DNA from: a bacterium | GTDB lineage: Bacteria; Bacillota; Clostridia; Oscillospirales; CAG-272 | DNA: 24,779 nt | Assembly: GCA_004558975.1 (NCBI GenBank) | Contig: SFZB01000019.1 | Span: 1-24,779, forward strand | Reading direction: 5' to 3' | In this document: positions 1 to 8,349 of the stretch, piece by piece | Position numbering within the stretch: the stretch's first letter is position 1 | How the letters are laid out: each line of letters starts with the position of its first letter | Translations under genes and position numbers: made by a program | Notes under the pieces: model-generated | The model's database searches: none | Seen by the model: the letters and a program-made list of their open reading frames with translations, nothing else | Told to the model about the DNA's origin: nothing

Positions 1-788
1 CACTCCGCCACGGCAGAGCCGAGCCCGCCGATGATCGAATGCTCTTCCGCGGTCACGACGGCGCCTGTCTCTTCGGCGCACGCGGTGATGAGGGCGGTAT
101 CCAAGGGCTTGATCGTATGGATATTGACAACGCGCGCAGAGATGCCCTCCGCTGCGAGAATGTCGCGTGCCTCAAGGGCGAGATGCACCATATAACCCGT
201 CGCGACAAGGGTGACGTCCGTGCCGCCGGCAAGCACATACCCCTTCCCGATCTCGAAACGGTAATCGGGGCGATCGTTCAGCGTCGGTACCGGGGCGCGG
301 CCGAGACGGATATACATGGGACCGTCAAAGTCGAGGGCGGCGGTGACTGCCGCCTCCGTCTCCACGGCGTCCGCGGGGTTAATGACCGTCATGCCCGGAA
401 TGGTACGCATCAGGGAAATATCCTCGTTGCACTGGTGGGTAGCGCCGTCCTCACCGACGGTAATACCGGCGTGGGTGGCGCAGATCTTCACGTTCAGGTG
501 CGGGTAGGCGATCGAGTTCCTCACCTGCTCAAAGGCGCGCCCTGCGGCGAACATGGCAAAGGTGGAGACAAAGGGGGTCACGCCCGTGGCGGCGATGCCC
601 GCCGCGACGCTCATCATGTTCCCCTCTGCGATCCCGCAATCAAAGAAGCGGTCGGGGAACGCCTTCTTGAACATTCCCGTCTTGGTGGCGGCGGCGAGAT
701 CGGCGTCGAGGACGACGAAATCACGCGTTGCGCCGAGTTTCACCAGTGTCGCGCCGTATGCTTCGCGGGTAGCCATTTTCTCGCTCAT
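1..788 (-). CDS. Transketolase, C-terminal subunit (partial, 3' end outside window)
   Basis: This is the pyrimidine-binding plus C-terminal half of a split transketolase, which pairs with the N-terminal subunit encoded just upstream to move two-carbon ketol units in the non-oxidative pentose phosphate pathway. Reading the minus strand gives MSEKMATREAYGATLVKLGA, followed by a conserved DCGIAEGNMM block containing the glutamate expected to contact the thiamine diphosphate aminopyrimidine, then HAGITVGEDGATHQ, typical of the family. About 262 residues are visible and the reading frame runs off the left edge. Two in-frame ATGs lie at 791 and 788. The 788 start sits 6 nt from a GGGAGG ribosome binding site (795-800), against 3 nt for 791, so I prefer 788. 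It overlaps the stop of the N-terminal subunit as TGATG, indicating translational coupling. A DXS-like enzyme is unlikely because the halves are separate and small. Confidence 0.93.
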   Translation of the reverse strand, partial: MSEKMATREAYGATLVKLGATRDFVVLDADLAAATKTGMFKKAFPDRFFDCGIAEGNMMSVAAGIAATGVTPFVSTFAMFAAGRAFEQVRNSIAYPHLNVKICATHAGITVGEDGATHQCNEDISLMRTIPGMTVINPADAVETEAAVTAALDFDGPMYIRLGRAPVPTLNDRPDYRFEIGKGYVLAGGTDVTLVATGYMVHLALEARDILAAEGISARVVNIHTIKPLDTALITACAEETGAVVTAEEHSIIGGLGSAVAE

Positions 789-1618
789 CATTTACCCTCC
801 CCGCCGAGTTCGGCGACAGCCTGCAGATACTGCTCTTCTTTCGGTGCCTGACCGTGCCAGCCACACTGGTGTTCCATGTACGACACGCCCTTCCCCTTGA
901 CGGAGCGGGCAATCATCGCGGTCGGCTTACCTTTGCAGGCGCGGGCGGCGGCAAAAGCCGCCTCGATCTCATCAAAATCGTGTGCGTCGCAGGTGACGAC
1001 GTTCCAGCCGAAGGCACGGAACTTCTCGTCGTGCGGCGTGGGGTTCATTACGTCGGTCACGGCACCGTCGATCTGCAGACCGTTCCAGTCCACGACGGCG
1101 ACCAGATTATCAAGGCCGTAGTGTGCGGCGAACATCGCCGCCTCCCAGACCTGCCCTTCCTCGCTCTCACCGTCACCGATGGCGGTATAAACGCGGAACT
1201 CTTTCTTCAGGTACTTCGCGGTCAACGCCATGCCGCAGGCAGCGGAAATGCCGAGCCCCAGTGACCCCGTCGACATATCGACGCCGGGCGTCCCCTTCAT
1301 ATCTGGGTGCCCCTGCAGGCGCGAGGTGATCTGCCGGAGCGTGGAAAGCTCCTCCCACGGGAAGTAGCCGCGTGCCGCGAGCGTCGCGTACAGCGCGGGT
1401 GCCGCATGTCCTTTCGAGAGGACGAAACGGTCTCTATCCTCCCACTTCGGGCGCTCGGGATCGATCCGCATCTCCTCGAAATAGAGGTATGTCAGAATGT
1501 CCGCGATGGACAGCGAGCCGCCCGGATGTCCGCTCTTCGCGTGGAAAACGCCGTCGAGAATCCCGAGGCGCACCCGGCGGGCGACATCTTCGAGGTAGGT
1601 CTTTTTCTCCTTAACCAT
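788..1618 (-). CDS. Transketolase, N-terminal (thiamine diphosphate-binding) subunit
   Basis: This 276-residue protein is the ThDP-pyrophosphate-binding half of a split transketolase and works with the downstream subunit in the cytosol. Visible family motifs are SGHPGG at residues 29-34, SKGHAAPALYA at 68-78, and the ThDP/Mg motif, which starts GDG at 148-150 and ends with Asn179 in the WNG triplet. The length matches other split N-terminal subunits (about 270-280 residues). The ATG at 1618 follows an AAAGGGG ribosome binding site. A strong promoter lies about 45 nt upstream. The gene overlaps its partner by 1 nt (TGATG), so the two should be made in equal amounts. Split transketolases are common in Clostridia and archaea. 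Confidence 0.96.
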   Translation of the reverse strand: MVKEKKTYLEDVARRVRLGILDGVFHAKSGHPGGSLSIADILTYLYFEEMRIDPERPKWEDRDRFVLSKGHAAPALYATLAARGYFPWEELSTLRQITSRLQGHPDMKGTPGVDMSTGSLGLGISAACGMALTAKYLKKEFRVYTAIGDGESEEGQVWEAAMFAAHYGLDNLVAVVDWNGLQIDGAVTDVMNPTPHDEKFRAFGWNVVTCDAHDFDEIEAAFAAARACKGKPTAMIARSVKGKGVSYMEHQCGWHGQAPKEEQYLQAVAELGGEGK

Positions 1619-1662
1619 AATGTTCCCCTTTAATACGGTGCTATAAAATCAATTACCCTACT

Positions 1663-1691
1663 ATTGTACATGAGCGCCCGTTTCTTGTCAA
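1663..1691 (-). promoter_or_regulatory. Sigma-A-type promoter for the transketolase pair
   Basis: On the minus strand, TTGACA (1691-1686) and TACAAT (1668-1663) are separated by exactly 17 nt. Transcription should begin near 1656, giving a leader of about 40 nt before the ATG at 1618. The -35 is perfect and the -10 is one base from consensus. Confidence 0.85.
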
Positions 1692-1724
1692 CCGAATTTC
1701 CGCGATTCTTCCCCGTTTTTCCGC

Positions 1725-1758
1725 AAAAAGCACCCGACGGGCGTCCCCCGTCGGGTGC
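1725..1758 (-). terminator. Intrinsic terminator after plsC
   Basis: A perfect 12-bp inverted repeat (arms 1730-1741 and 1747-1758, loop 1742-1746) is followed on the minus strand by TTTTT (1729-1725). It lies 6 nt after the plsC stop and closes the lipid-gene operon. The core arm GCACCCGAC recurs in the terminator at 18929-18960. Confidence 0.9.
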
Positions 1759-1763
1759 TGGGT

Positions 1764-2597
1764 TTACGAGGTCGGACGTTCGGTCGTCTGACCGAGTGCC
1801 GCAAGGAGCGTCTCCTCCGAAAGACGCGTGAGTTCACGCGCGGTGGTCGCGGCGACCTCCTCGGCGGAAATCACACGCAGAACGCGCAGACGGACGATGT
1901 TACGCCGCAGAATCACATGACCCGCGATCTCCTCCGTCCCCTCCGTCGTCATCAGGACGATCGGGGCGCCTGCCTGCTTCGCCATGAGAAACGCGCCTTC
2001 CTTAAAGGGTTTGGGTCCGCCCTTATAACTGCGTGTCCCTTCGGGGTAGATCCCGATGTCGAGCCCCTCTTCCCTCATCAGAGACGCCGCGTGTTTCAGC
2101 GTCGCCAAAGCGGAACGCGGGTTCTCTCTGTCGATCGGGAGGAAGTGACAGCGGCGGACAAACGCACCGGCGATCGGAATGCGCAGGTTGCTCTCCTTGG
2201 AGATATACACGAGCGGGCGGTGCGAAAACGCCACCATCGCCGCCATCGGGTCAAAGTCGGAGCGGTGGTTGCTGACAAGCACCACGGGCTCTCCGGGGAG
2301 AAGTTCCCGCCCCTCGACCTTCACACGGACACGCAACATATCGAGGATCCAACGGACGGCATGTACCGTCCAGCGCCGCCAGAAACGGCTCTCCTTTTTC
2401 GGCTCGCCTTTCGGGAAGAACAGCGAGATCACGAACAGGAGAAGAAGAAACAGGACGTTGAGTGCGAGAAAAGCACCGACGAACCCGCCGAGCGCAAGCA
2501 ACGCCGTCTGCCACCATGCCCATGCCGCCGTCGGCACGAACACACCGAGCAGCACCGCCGCCGCCAGCGACTCCGCGACGAAAATCCAAAAAATCAT
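1764..2597 (-). CDS. plsC: 1-acyl-sn-glycerol-3-phosphate acyltransferase (PlsC family)
   Basis: This 277-residue membrane protein belongs to the LPLAT/AGPAT family, which transfers an acyl group to lysophosphatidic acid to make phosphatidic acid. The N-terminal 60 residues hold two hydrophobic helices (about 3-23 and 28-60), a somewhat larger membrane anchor than in minimal PlsC proteins. The catalytic HX4D motif is H111-RSDF-D116, and the acyl-acceptor motif PEGTR is at 185-189. The gene overlaps the upstream lipid kinase by 4 nt (ATGA, 2594-2597). A kinase that makes phosphatidic acid beside an acyltransferase that makes phosphatidic acid fits phospholipid turnover. The family assignment is secure. 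The exact acyl acceptor cannot be told from sequence. Confidence 0.92.
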   Translation of the reverse strand: MIFWIFVAESLAAAVLLGVFVPTAAWAWWQTALLALGGFVGAFLALNVLFLLLLFVISLFFPKGEPKKESRFWRRWTVHAVRWILDMLRVRVKVEGRELLPGEPVVLVSNHRSDFDPMAAMVAFSHRPLVYISKESNLRIPIAGAFVRRCHFLPIDRENPRSALATLKHAASLMREEGLDIGIYPEGTRSYKGGPKPFKEGAFLMAKQAGAPIVLMTTEGTEEIAGHVILRRNIVRLRVLRVISAEEVAATTARELTRLSEETLLAALGQTTERPTS

Positions 2598-3508
2598 ACA
2601 GTCGCCGGCTCTTCGGCGCGGACGCCCTGTGCCGCTCTCTCTGCCGCACGCTCTTTGACGCGCTTACGGGAAAGAACGGTGTATTCGGAAACGCCGAGAT
2701 AGGTCTCGCCGTCGATCTGGAGCGCGCAGGGGGTATCAAACTTCACCGTCACCTCATGCCCCTCGCGGATTTCGACCGCCTTCTTATACTTCAGGTGCTG
2801 GCCCTTGCCGATAGACGGGAAAATCATCAGCACGTGGAGACGACCGTAGTTGTGCACCACGGCGCAGGAAACCACACCGCTCTCACCGAGACGATCCTGA
2901 TTCGGCGTGATGAACAGACCGCCGCCGTAGCATCTGCCGTTCATCGTCGGGGCGAGCCACGCCTTCTTATAGGTACGGGTCACGCCGTCGACCGTCACGG
3001 TCGCGCGGCGGGGCTTGAACTTACCGAGAATCCCCTTGATGGCGATGGCGGCATAGTTCACTTTTTTATCGGAATTGCGCTGAATCTCGTCGCCGACCTC
3101 ACAGCAATAGCCGTCGAGGCCGTAGCCGATACCGTTCACGAAAACGTGTTCTTCTCCGTTGACGATTACGCGGGGGAGGTCAACAATGTACTTGTTGATG
3201 AGGAGCGGATCCTCATCCGTCCCGGCGTCGCGCAGGAAGTCGTTACCGGTCCCGGCGGGCGTGAAGTAAACCGGTACCTTCAGGTCAATATCACGGATGG
3301 CGTCCGCGAAACGCATCAGCGTACCGTCGCCGCCGCAAAGAATAATCTTATCGTCCGCGCCGAGAGGTGCGACGAATGCCGCGAGGTCGGGAATCTCTAA
3401 AACGCTCCGCATATTGGCGGGGTCTTCCCCGTGCGCCGCCACCCATGCGCGCACCGACGCCTCGCCGCTGCCGTTATTGGCTTTCGGGTTGTAAAGAATT
3501 GTTGTCAC
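2594..3508 (-). CDS. Diacylglycerol/lipid kinase family protein (DagK/YegS-like)
   Basis: This 304-residue soluble protein has the DAGK catalytic fold that phosphorylates diacylglycerol or a related lipid with ATP. Visible motifs are NPKANNGSG at residues 7-15 (phosphate-binding start of the fold), GGDGT at 59-63 (nucleotide-binding signature) and PAGTGND at 84-90. The length is typical of DgkB/YegS-type enzymes. The start is a GTG at 3508 (CAC on the plus strand), preceded by a GGAGG site about 9 nt away. No competing ATG lies nearby. It is the first gene of a two-gene operon with plsC. Its natural lipid substrate is unknown. Confidence 0.93.
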   Translation of the reverse strand: MTTILYNPKANNGSGEASVRAWVAAHGEDPANMRSVLEIPDLAAFVAPLGADDKIILCGGDGTLMRFADAIRDIDLKVPVYFTPAGTGNDFLRDAGTDEDPLLINKYIVDLPRVIVNGEEHVFVNGIGYGLDGYCCEVGDEIQRNSDKKVNYAAIAIKGILGKFKPRRATVTVDGVTRTYKKAWLAPTMNGRCYGGGLFITPNQDRLGESGVVSCAVVHNYGRLHVLMIFPSIGKGQHLKYKKAVEIREGHEVTVKFDTPCALQIDGETYLGVSEYTVLSRKRVKERAAERAAQGVRAEEPATV

Positions 3509-3544
3509 CCTGGAATACCTCCGTATTAAGATTCATACAGTTGC

Positions 3545-3574
3545 ATTCTAACAAATAGTTGAAGGCTGTAGCAA
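3545..3574 (-). promoter_or_regulatory. Probable promoter for the lipid kinase-plsC operon
   Basis: On the minus strand, TTGCTA (3574-3569) and TAGAAT (3550-3545) are 18 nt apart, in an AT-rich stretch just upstream of the GTG start. The match is weaker than for other promoters in the window, but no better candidate is seen. Confidence 0.5.
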
Positions 3575-3693
3575 TAGGTAATTCTGTGCATTTGTCGCAT
3601 AAGTGACATATTTTTAAAATTATGACCGTAAAACAAAAACAATTTTTGTCGAATCTGATGAGACAACCGTTGTTGGAGCCGATAAAGTCGTAG

Positions 3694-3730
3694 AAAAACA
3701 CAAAACCCGGGTGCCGTTACGGCGCCCGGG
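3694..3730 (-). terminator. Intrinsic terminator downstream of the M18 peptidase transcript
   Basis: Arms 3706-3715 and 3721-3730 pair over 10 bp (one G-T) with a 5-nt loop. On the minus strand the hairpin is followed by TTTTG and a TTTTT run. It would end minus-strand transcription from the M18 aminopeptidase about 400 nt after its stop codon. Confidence 0.75.
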
Positions 3731-4126
3731 AGGTCGCAGGTGAAGATAGGGTGCGCCGAGGTGCCGCAAAAGGGGGCAATCATGTTCCGCGCGGGCGTCC
3801 GGTATCGGTCTTGCCGCCGGGGCAAGACGCCCCGAAGAGGAAGCGCTTCGCAGGAAGCGCCCCGCAGGAAGCGCCGGACGGACAACACTTAGCGAAGAGG
3901 AATACACGCGAGCATCCGGCATCGGTGCTGCCACGCGGGTCAATGCCATCCGGCAAGGGGTGTCCCTCCGGCGCGGAGGCGACGGACAAACGTGCGTCGG
4001 AAATGGGTGTCACGCGGTCGAGCCGCACGGCGCCGGGAGCGTGCCGATTTGCCCCGAGGCACACGGTCACGCGTGCGTCGGGTAATCTCTTATCGGCAAA
4101 GCAAGGGGAATGCGATTGGGCGACCG
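3731..4126. repeat. GC-rich non-coding tract with imperfect direct repeats and hairpins
   Basis: This roughly 400-nt stretch lies between a terminator and the M18 aminopeptidase stop, and holds no gene I can support. It is patterned. A 21-nt segment at 3795-3815 recurs at 3912-3932 with 17 of 21 bases identical. GCAGGAAGCGCC occurs at 3850-3861 and 3864-3875. CGAAGAGGA occurs at 3833-3841 and 3893-3901. CGTGCGTCGG occurs at 3991-4000 and 4072-4081. Two perfect hairpins are visible: 3808-3815 with 3821-3828, and 3843-3849 with 3854-3860. It would be the 3' untranslated part of the peptidase mRNA. The short frames crossing it look random, being rich in Arg, Ala, Pro and Ser, and lack good ribosome binding sites. 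Confidence 0.6.
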
Positions 4127-5437
4127 TCAGGCGAGCGTCACGGTATCAGGGTCATTCCCGTCGCCGAAGCACAGGGCGGTGCCGTAAAACGCGGCAACTG
4201 CCTGACGGAGATAGGTCGCGTCCTGCGCCCCTGCCGTCTCGCAGGCGGCATGCATTGCGAGCTGCGCCATGCCGATATCCACGGCGTGGAGAGAAAGTTG
4301 CCCGTTCGAGATACAGCCGAGGGTCGAGCCGCCCGGAATATCCGGGTGGTTACGGTAATCCTGCGTCGGTACGCCGGCGCGGCGGCAGATCTCACGGAAC
4401 ACGCCCTCGGAAAAGGCATCGGTCACATAGCGGCGGTTGGCGTTGTGTTTGATGACGACGCCGCCGTTCATGCGCGGGGCATAGAGAGGATCGGCTTTTT
4501 CCGGGTGGTTCGGGTGGACGGCATGGGCGTTATCCGCCGAGACAAGGAACGAACGCGCGAGGAGCGCGCGGCGCGCGTCCTCGTCCATACCGAGGGCGGC
4601 GGTCAGGCGCTCGAAGGTACCGCGGAGCAGATCCGACCCTGCCCCCTGATAGCTGGCGGAACCGACCTCCTCGTTATCGAACAGGGCGAACATCTGAATT
4701 GCCGTTGTAGCAGGGGCTTCAATCAGCCCGGTAAGACCGCCCCACGCGCACATCAGGTCATCGAGGCGGGGCGAGAGAATGTACTCCCCGGACGCGCCGA
4801 CACGGCGCGGTTTCTCACGGAGGTAAAGCCATGTCTCGGTCGACACGATATCGGCGGGGTCGACCCCTGCCGCTTCGGCAAGGAGGGGAAGAAGATCGGG
4901 CGCCGCACCGTCGCCGTAGAGCGGCTGCATCTCGGTGGAGGTGCGGTAGGTCGCGCCGTCGTTCGCCTGTCTGTCCATATGGATTGCAAGGCTGGGGATC
5001 ACAATCAGATCACGGTCGATCGTAACGGGAATCTGCTTCAATGTGTTATCCGCGCACACCGTCAGCACGCCCGAGACGGAAAGGGGTCTGTCCATCCAAG
5101 TGGCGGCAAGCATACCGCCGTACTTCTCGACCGAAAGACGGGTATAGCGCGCGTCGCGCCGTTCCGGCGACGCCGTACCGACGGCGTAGGAGGGCGAGTC
5201 GCTGTGTGCCGCGACAATCATCGCGCCGCTTGGCGCCCCCTCCGGCACGCGGAAGGCGATGAGCGAGGTAAGATTCCGTGTCAGATAATACTTCCCGCCC
5301 GGGGTGACCCGCCACGGTGCCGTCTCGGCAAGCGGCGCAAAACCGGCATCGGTCAGGCGGCGCACCGCCTCCGCCACGGCGCCGGGTGCGGCGGGAGATG
5401 CTTCAATAAACGAAAATAAACTCTCAATATCCTGCAT
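4127..5437 (-). CDS. M18 family aminopeptidase
   Basis: This 436-residue cytosolic di-zinc aminopeptidase removes N-terminal residues (typically acidic or neutral) from peptides. Visible M18 motifs are AAHSDSP with zinc ligand His78, RLDDL with Asp226/Asp227, and FDNEEVGS with Glu256/Glu257, followed by NGGVVIKHNANRRYVTD and NHPDIPGGSTLG near the C-terminus. The length matches the family (about 420-460). The reading frame stays open far upstream, but the start is set by the promoter at 5489-5517. Its predicted transcript begins at about 5482, so the upstream in-frame ATG at 5482 would be leaderless. The ATG at 5437 has an AGGAAAGGG site and a 45-nt leader. It is divergent from three other peptidase genes. 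Confidence 0.93.
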   Translation of the reverse strand: MQDIESLFSFIEASPAAPGAVAEAVRRLTDAGFAPLAETAPWRVTPGGKYYLTRNLTSLIAFRVPEGAPSGAMIVAAHSDSPSYAVGTASPERRDARYTRLSVEKYGGMLAATWMDRPLSVSGVLTVCADNTLKQIPVTIDRDLIVIPSLAIHMDRQANDGATYRTSTEMQPLYGDGAAPDLLPLLAEAAGVDPADIVSTETWLYLREKPRRVGASGEYILSPRLDDLMCAWGGLTGLIEAPATTAIQMFALFDNEEVGSASYQGAGSDLLRGTFERLTAALGMDEDARRALLARSFLVSADNAHAVHPNHPEKADPLYAPRMNGGVVIKHNANRRYVTDAFSEGVFREICRRAGVPTQDYRNHPDIPGGSTLGCISNGQLSLHAVDIGMAQLAMHAACETAGAQDATYLRQAVAAFYGTALCFGDGNDPDTVTLA

Positions 5438-5488
5438 GATAAAAGCCCTTTCCTGCCCCAAAGCGTCGCTGTCGGGGTTCATGCTCCT

Positions 5489-5517
5489 ATTGTAACCTCC
5501 CGCCCCCGCTTTGTCAA
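5489..5517 (-). promoter_or_regulatory. Strong promoter for the M18 aminopeptidase
   Basis: On the minus strand, TTGACA (5517-5512) and TACAAT (5494-5489) are separated by 17 nt. Transcription should start close to 5482. This decides the translation start of the peptidase, because everything upstream of about 5482 in the long open frame would not be in the mRNA. Confidence 0.85.
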
Positions 5518-5599
5518 TTCCCGACGGGCGCGAATCGGAAAAAGTGCGGAAAGCGCTCTTTTCGGGCGCAAAAAAGTCGCGCACGCGTGTGAAACGGAG

Positions 5600-5628
5600 T
5601 TGCGTTCGGGGGAAGAATGTGCTAATAT
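5600..5628 (+). promoter_or_regulatory. Promoter for the pepD-M29-pepT operon
   Basis: TTGCGT (5600-5605) and TAATAT (5623-5628) are 17 nt apart. The site is back-to-back with the M18 promoter, with about 80 nt between the two -35 boxes. The 50-nt leader contains a small ACCC/GGGT hairpin at 5652-5664 of unknown meaning. Confidence 0.65.
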
Positions 5629-5686
5629 ACTTTATGTAAATTCCGCAAAATACCCTATGAGGGTTTAAACAGTTAGGAGAACTACC

Positions 5687-7084
5687 GTGTATCTGCTCAA
5701 AGACCTGGAGCCGAAAGAGGTCTTTCGCTTCTTCGAAAGCATCTGCGACCTGCCGCACGGCTCGAAAAACACCAAACTTCTCTCGGACTTCTGCGCGGTT
5801 TTTGCCCGCATGCGCGGGCTGTGGTGCCAGCAGGACAAAGCCGGGAATATCATCATCCGCAAAGAGGCGTCCAAGGGATATGAGGACCACCCCACCGTGA
5901 TCCTGCAGGGACACCTCGACATGGTGTGCGAAAAACTGCCGGAGGTCAAGATCGACTTCCAGAAAGACGGGCTGACGCTGAAACTCGACGGCGACCGTCT
6001 GCACGCGGACGGCACCACCCTCGGGGGAGACGACGGCATCGCCGTCGCCATGGCGCTCGCCGTCCTCGACGACAAGAACCTCGTCCACCCGCCGCTCGAA
6101 GTCCTCTTCACGGTCGATGAGGAGATCGGAATGCTGGGCGCGACGGCGCTCAACATCGATTCGGAGGACGAAGGCATCCTCACCGCCGGCTGTGCCGGAG
6201 GGGTGCGCTCGACCCTGACGCTCCCCGTTCGCCGCGAGAGTGCGCGCGGGATTCCCTGCACGCTGTCGCTCGACGGGCTCATCGGCGGGCACTCCGGCAC
6301 CGAGATCAACGCCGGACACGAAAACGCCATTCTGTGGCTCGCGAAGTTCTTCGCGCCCCTCGCACGCGATGGCGGCTACCGCCTCTCCGCCATGTCCGGC
6401 GGCGGCAAGGACAACGCCATTCCCCGCGCGGCAACGGTGAAGTTCCTCGCGCCGACAGTGCCCGACGAAACCTTCAACGCCCGCATGGAGACCGCGCTCG
6501 CGGCGCTCCATGAGAGCGAACCGAATGCGACCCTGACACTGGAGACCGGCGCCGCCTGCGACATGGGCGTATTCACCCGTGAAACGGCGGAAAAGGTATT
6601 CACGCTCTTCGAGACGCTCCCGAACGGCGTCATCGCCATGAGCGAGGACGTCCCCGGACTCGTGGAGACCTCGCTGAACCTCGGCATCCTCGCGACCGAG
6701 CGCTCGCTCGTCTTCGACTACGCGGTACGCAGTTCCAAAGACAGCGCGAAACGCGATCTGACCGCCCGCCTCAAGAGTGCGATCCAGAAAGCCGGCGGGC
6801 AGTACCAGGAGCGCGGCGCTTATCCTGCGTGGGAATACCGTGCGGACTCGCGTCTGCGGAACGTCATGGTCGAGGTCTTCCGTGCACAGTACGGCTACGA
6901 CCCCAAGATCGACATTATCCACGCCGGGCTCGAGTGCGGGATCCTCTCGTCGAAGCTCCCGGGGCTCGACTGTATCTCGATGGGTCCCGACCTCTATGAT
7001 ATCCACACCCCGCGCGAGTCGCTCTCCGTCTCCTCGGTGGAGCGCACATGGAAGTATCTGCTCGAAGTGCTGAAAGCACTGTAA
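5687..7084 (+). CDS. pepD: Aminoacyl-histidine dipeptidase / beta-Ala-His dipeptidase (PepD family, M20C)
   Basis: This 465-residue cytosolic di-zinc dipeptidase cleaves unblocked dipeptides, including Xaa-His. Motifs in order are QGHLDM with His76 and Asp78, TLGGDDGIA with the bridging Asp115, TVDEEIGMLGA with Glu145/Glu146, then the lid domain (GLIGGHSGTEIN, typical of M20 dimerisation domains), and a C-terminal DIHTPRES segment with the last zinc-ligand histidine. The length is close to E. coli PepD (about 485). The start is GTG at 5687, 8 nt after an AGGAG site. It is the first gene of a three-peptidase operon with its own promoter, and the next gene begins 41 nt downstream. Confidence 0.94.
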   Translation: MYLLKDLEPKEVFRFFESICDLPHGSKNTKLLSDFCAVFARMRGLWCQQDKAGNIIIRKEASKGYEDHPTVILQGHLDMVCEKLPEVKIDFQKDGLTLKLDGDRLHADGTTLGGDDGIAVAMALAVLDDKNLVHPPLEVLFTVDEEIGMLGATALNIDSEDEGILTAGCAGGVRSTLTLPVRRESARGIPCTLSLDGLIGGHSGTEINAGHENAILWLAKFFAPLARDGGYRLSAMSGGGKDNAIPRAATVKFLAPTVPDETFNARMETALAALHESEPNATLTLETGAACDMGVFTRETAEKVFTLFETLPNGVIAMSEDVPGLVETSLNLGILATERSLVFDYAVRSSKDSAKRDLTARLKSAIQKAGGQYQERGAYPAWEYRADSRLRNVMVEVFRAQYGYDPKIDIIHAGLECGILSSKLPGLDCISMGPDLYDIHTPRESLSVSSVERTWKYLLEVLKAL

Positions 7085-7125
7085 TCCAAATCTATCAACG
7101 CGTCCGAACGCGAAAGGAGTCAACT

Positions 7126-8349
7126 ATGAAAAAATCCGTCCTGAGAAAATACGCACACCTCATCGCCACCGTCGGCGTCAACGTCAAGCGGGGGCAGGAA
7201 GTGTTCATCTATGCAGAACTCGACCAGCCCGAATTTGTCCGCATGGTCGCAGAAGAATGCTATAAAGCGGGCGCCGCCCGTGTCAACGTCGAGTGGAGCG
7301 ATCAGGCACTCGCCTGCCTGCACACACGCCGCCGCTCGCAGAAAGTCCTCTCTACCCTCACGTCCTATGAACTCGAGAAATGGAAGTATCAGGCGGAGGT
7401 CCTGCCCTGCAAGATCTATCTGATGAGCGAAGACCCCGACGGCATGGCAAAAGTCAATCAGAAAAAAGTCGCCGCCGCCCAGCAAGCGAAAATGAAGCTC
7501 ATCAAGCCGATCCGCGACAAGATGGAAGATCGCTATCAGTGGTGCATCGCCGCCGTCCCGGGTGCCGCATGGGCAAAGAAGGTGTTCCCGCACCTGCCGA
7601 AAGGCAAAGCCATCGAGGCGCTGTGGGAAGCCATCCTCACGACCTCCCGCGTCACGGACGACCCCGTCGCCGCATGGGAAGAGCACAACCGCGATCTGCA
7701 CGACCGCTGTGAGTACCTCAACGGGCTCGGCATCCGCGAACTGCACTACACCTCGAAGAACGGCACCGACTTCCGCGTGCGTCTCATGGACGAGAGCATT
7801 TTTGCCGCGGGCGGCGAATACACGCTGACCGGCAACTACTTTAATCCAAACATCCCCTCCGAAGAGGTCTTTACCTCTCCGAAGCGCGGTGAAGCAGAGG
7901 GCATCGTATACGCTTCCCTGCCGCTCTCCTACAACGGGCAACTGATCGAGAACTTCTCCGTCCGCTTCGAGAACGGGAAAGCCGTCGAGGTTCATGCGGA
8001 GCGCGGTGAGGGCGTCCTGCGTGAGATGATCGCCATGGACGAGGGCGCCGCCTACCTCGGCGAGTGTGCGCTGGTGCCTTACGCTTCCCCCATCCGCGAG
8101 AGCGGAATCCTCTTCTACAACACGCTGTTCGATGAGAACGCCGCCTGCCACCTGGCGCTCGGGCGCGGGTTCGGCGGTTGCGTACGCGACCACGAAAAAT
8201 ACAGTCTCGACGAACTCCGTGAAAAGGGCGTCAACGACTCGATCATCCATGTCGACTTCATGATCGGCACAGAGGACCTCGACATCGACGCGACGACGAA
8301 AGACGGGCGCGTGGTGCCGATCTTCCGGAAAGGCAACTGGGCATTCTGA
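7126..8349 (+). CDS. M29 family aminopeptidase (AmpS/PepS-like)
   Basis: This 407-residue metallo-aminopeptidase of the M29 (thermophilic aminopeptidase/PepS) family releases N-terminal residues from peptides in the cytosol. Candidate metal-ligand motifs are PSEEVFTSP, LGECALVP (Glu), ACHLALG (His) and HVDFMIG (His and Asp), in the expected order. The family length of about 400-415 matches. The open frame extends to 7048, but the ATG at 7126 follows an AAAGGAG site and begins MKKSVLRKYA, as in relatives; the longer form would overlap the end of pepD. The stop overlaps the next start (TGATG at 8347-8351), so translation of pepT should be coupled. Confidence 0.93.
   Translation: MKKSVLRKYAHLIATVGVNVKRGQEVFIYAELDQPEFVRMVAEECYKAGAARVNVEWSDQALACLHTRRRSQKVLSTLTSYELEKWKYQAEVLPCKIYLMSEDPDGMAKVNQKKVAAAQQAKMKLIKPIRDKMEDRYQWCIAAVPGAAWAKKVFPHLPKGKAIEALWEAILTTSRVTDDPVAAWEEHNRDLHDRCEYLNGLGIRELHYTSKNGTDFRVRLMDESIFAAGGEYTLTGNYFNPNIPSEEVFTSPKRGEAEGIVYASLPLSYNGQLIENFSVRFENGKAVEVHAERGEGVLREMIAMDEGAAYLGECALVPYASPIRESGILFYNTLFDENAACHLALGRGFGGCVRDHEKYSLDELREKGVNDSIIHVDFMIGTEDLDIDATTKDGRVVPIFRKGNWAF

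Noticed and set aside
3850..3875. Tandem repeats that could suggest a CRISPR-like array
   Set aside because: Only two 12-nt copies with a 2-nt gap, no spacers of regular length and no cas genes.
3620..4070. Short minus-strand frames in the repeat-rich tract
   Set aside because: They have no convincing ribosome binding site, Arg/Ala/Ser/Pro-rich random-looking translations, and overlap each other and the terminator hairpin.
3751..5419. Long plus-strand frames antisense to the M18 gene
   Set aside because: They are shadows of the well-supported minus-strand peptidase. No promoter, RBS or family motif.
5652..5664. Small hairpin in the pepD leader
   Set aside because: The 4-bp stem is too weak to call a regulatory element without comparative data.
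5438..7123. Upstream continuation of the M18 aminopeptidase frame (would give a 998-residue protein)
   Set aside because: It is antisense to pepD and the start of the M29 gene, has no peptidase motifs, and lies upstream of the strong promoter at 5489-5517.
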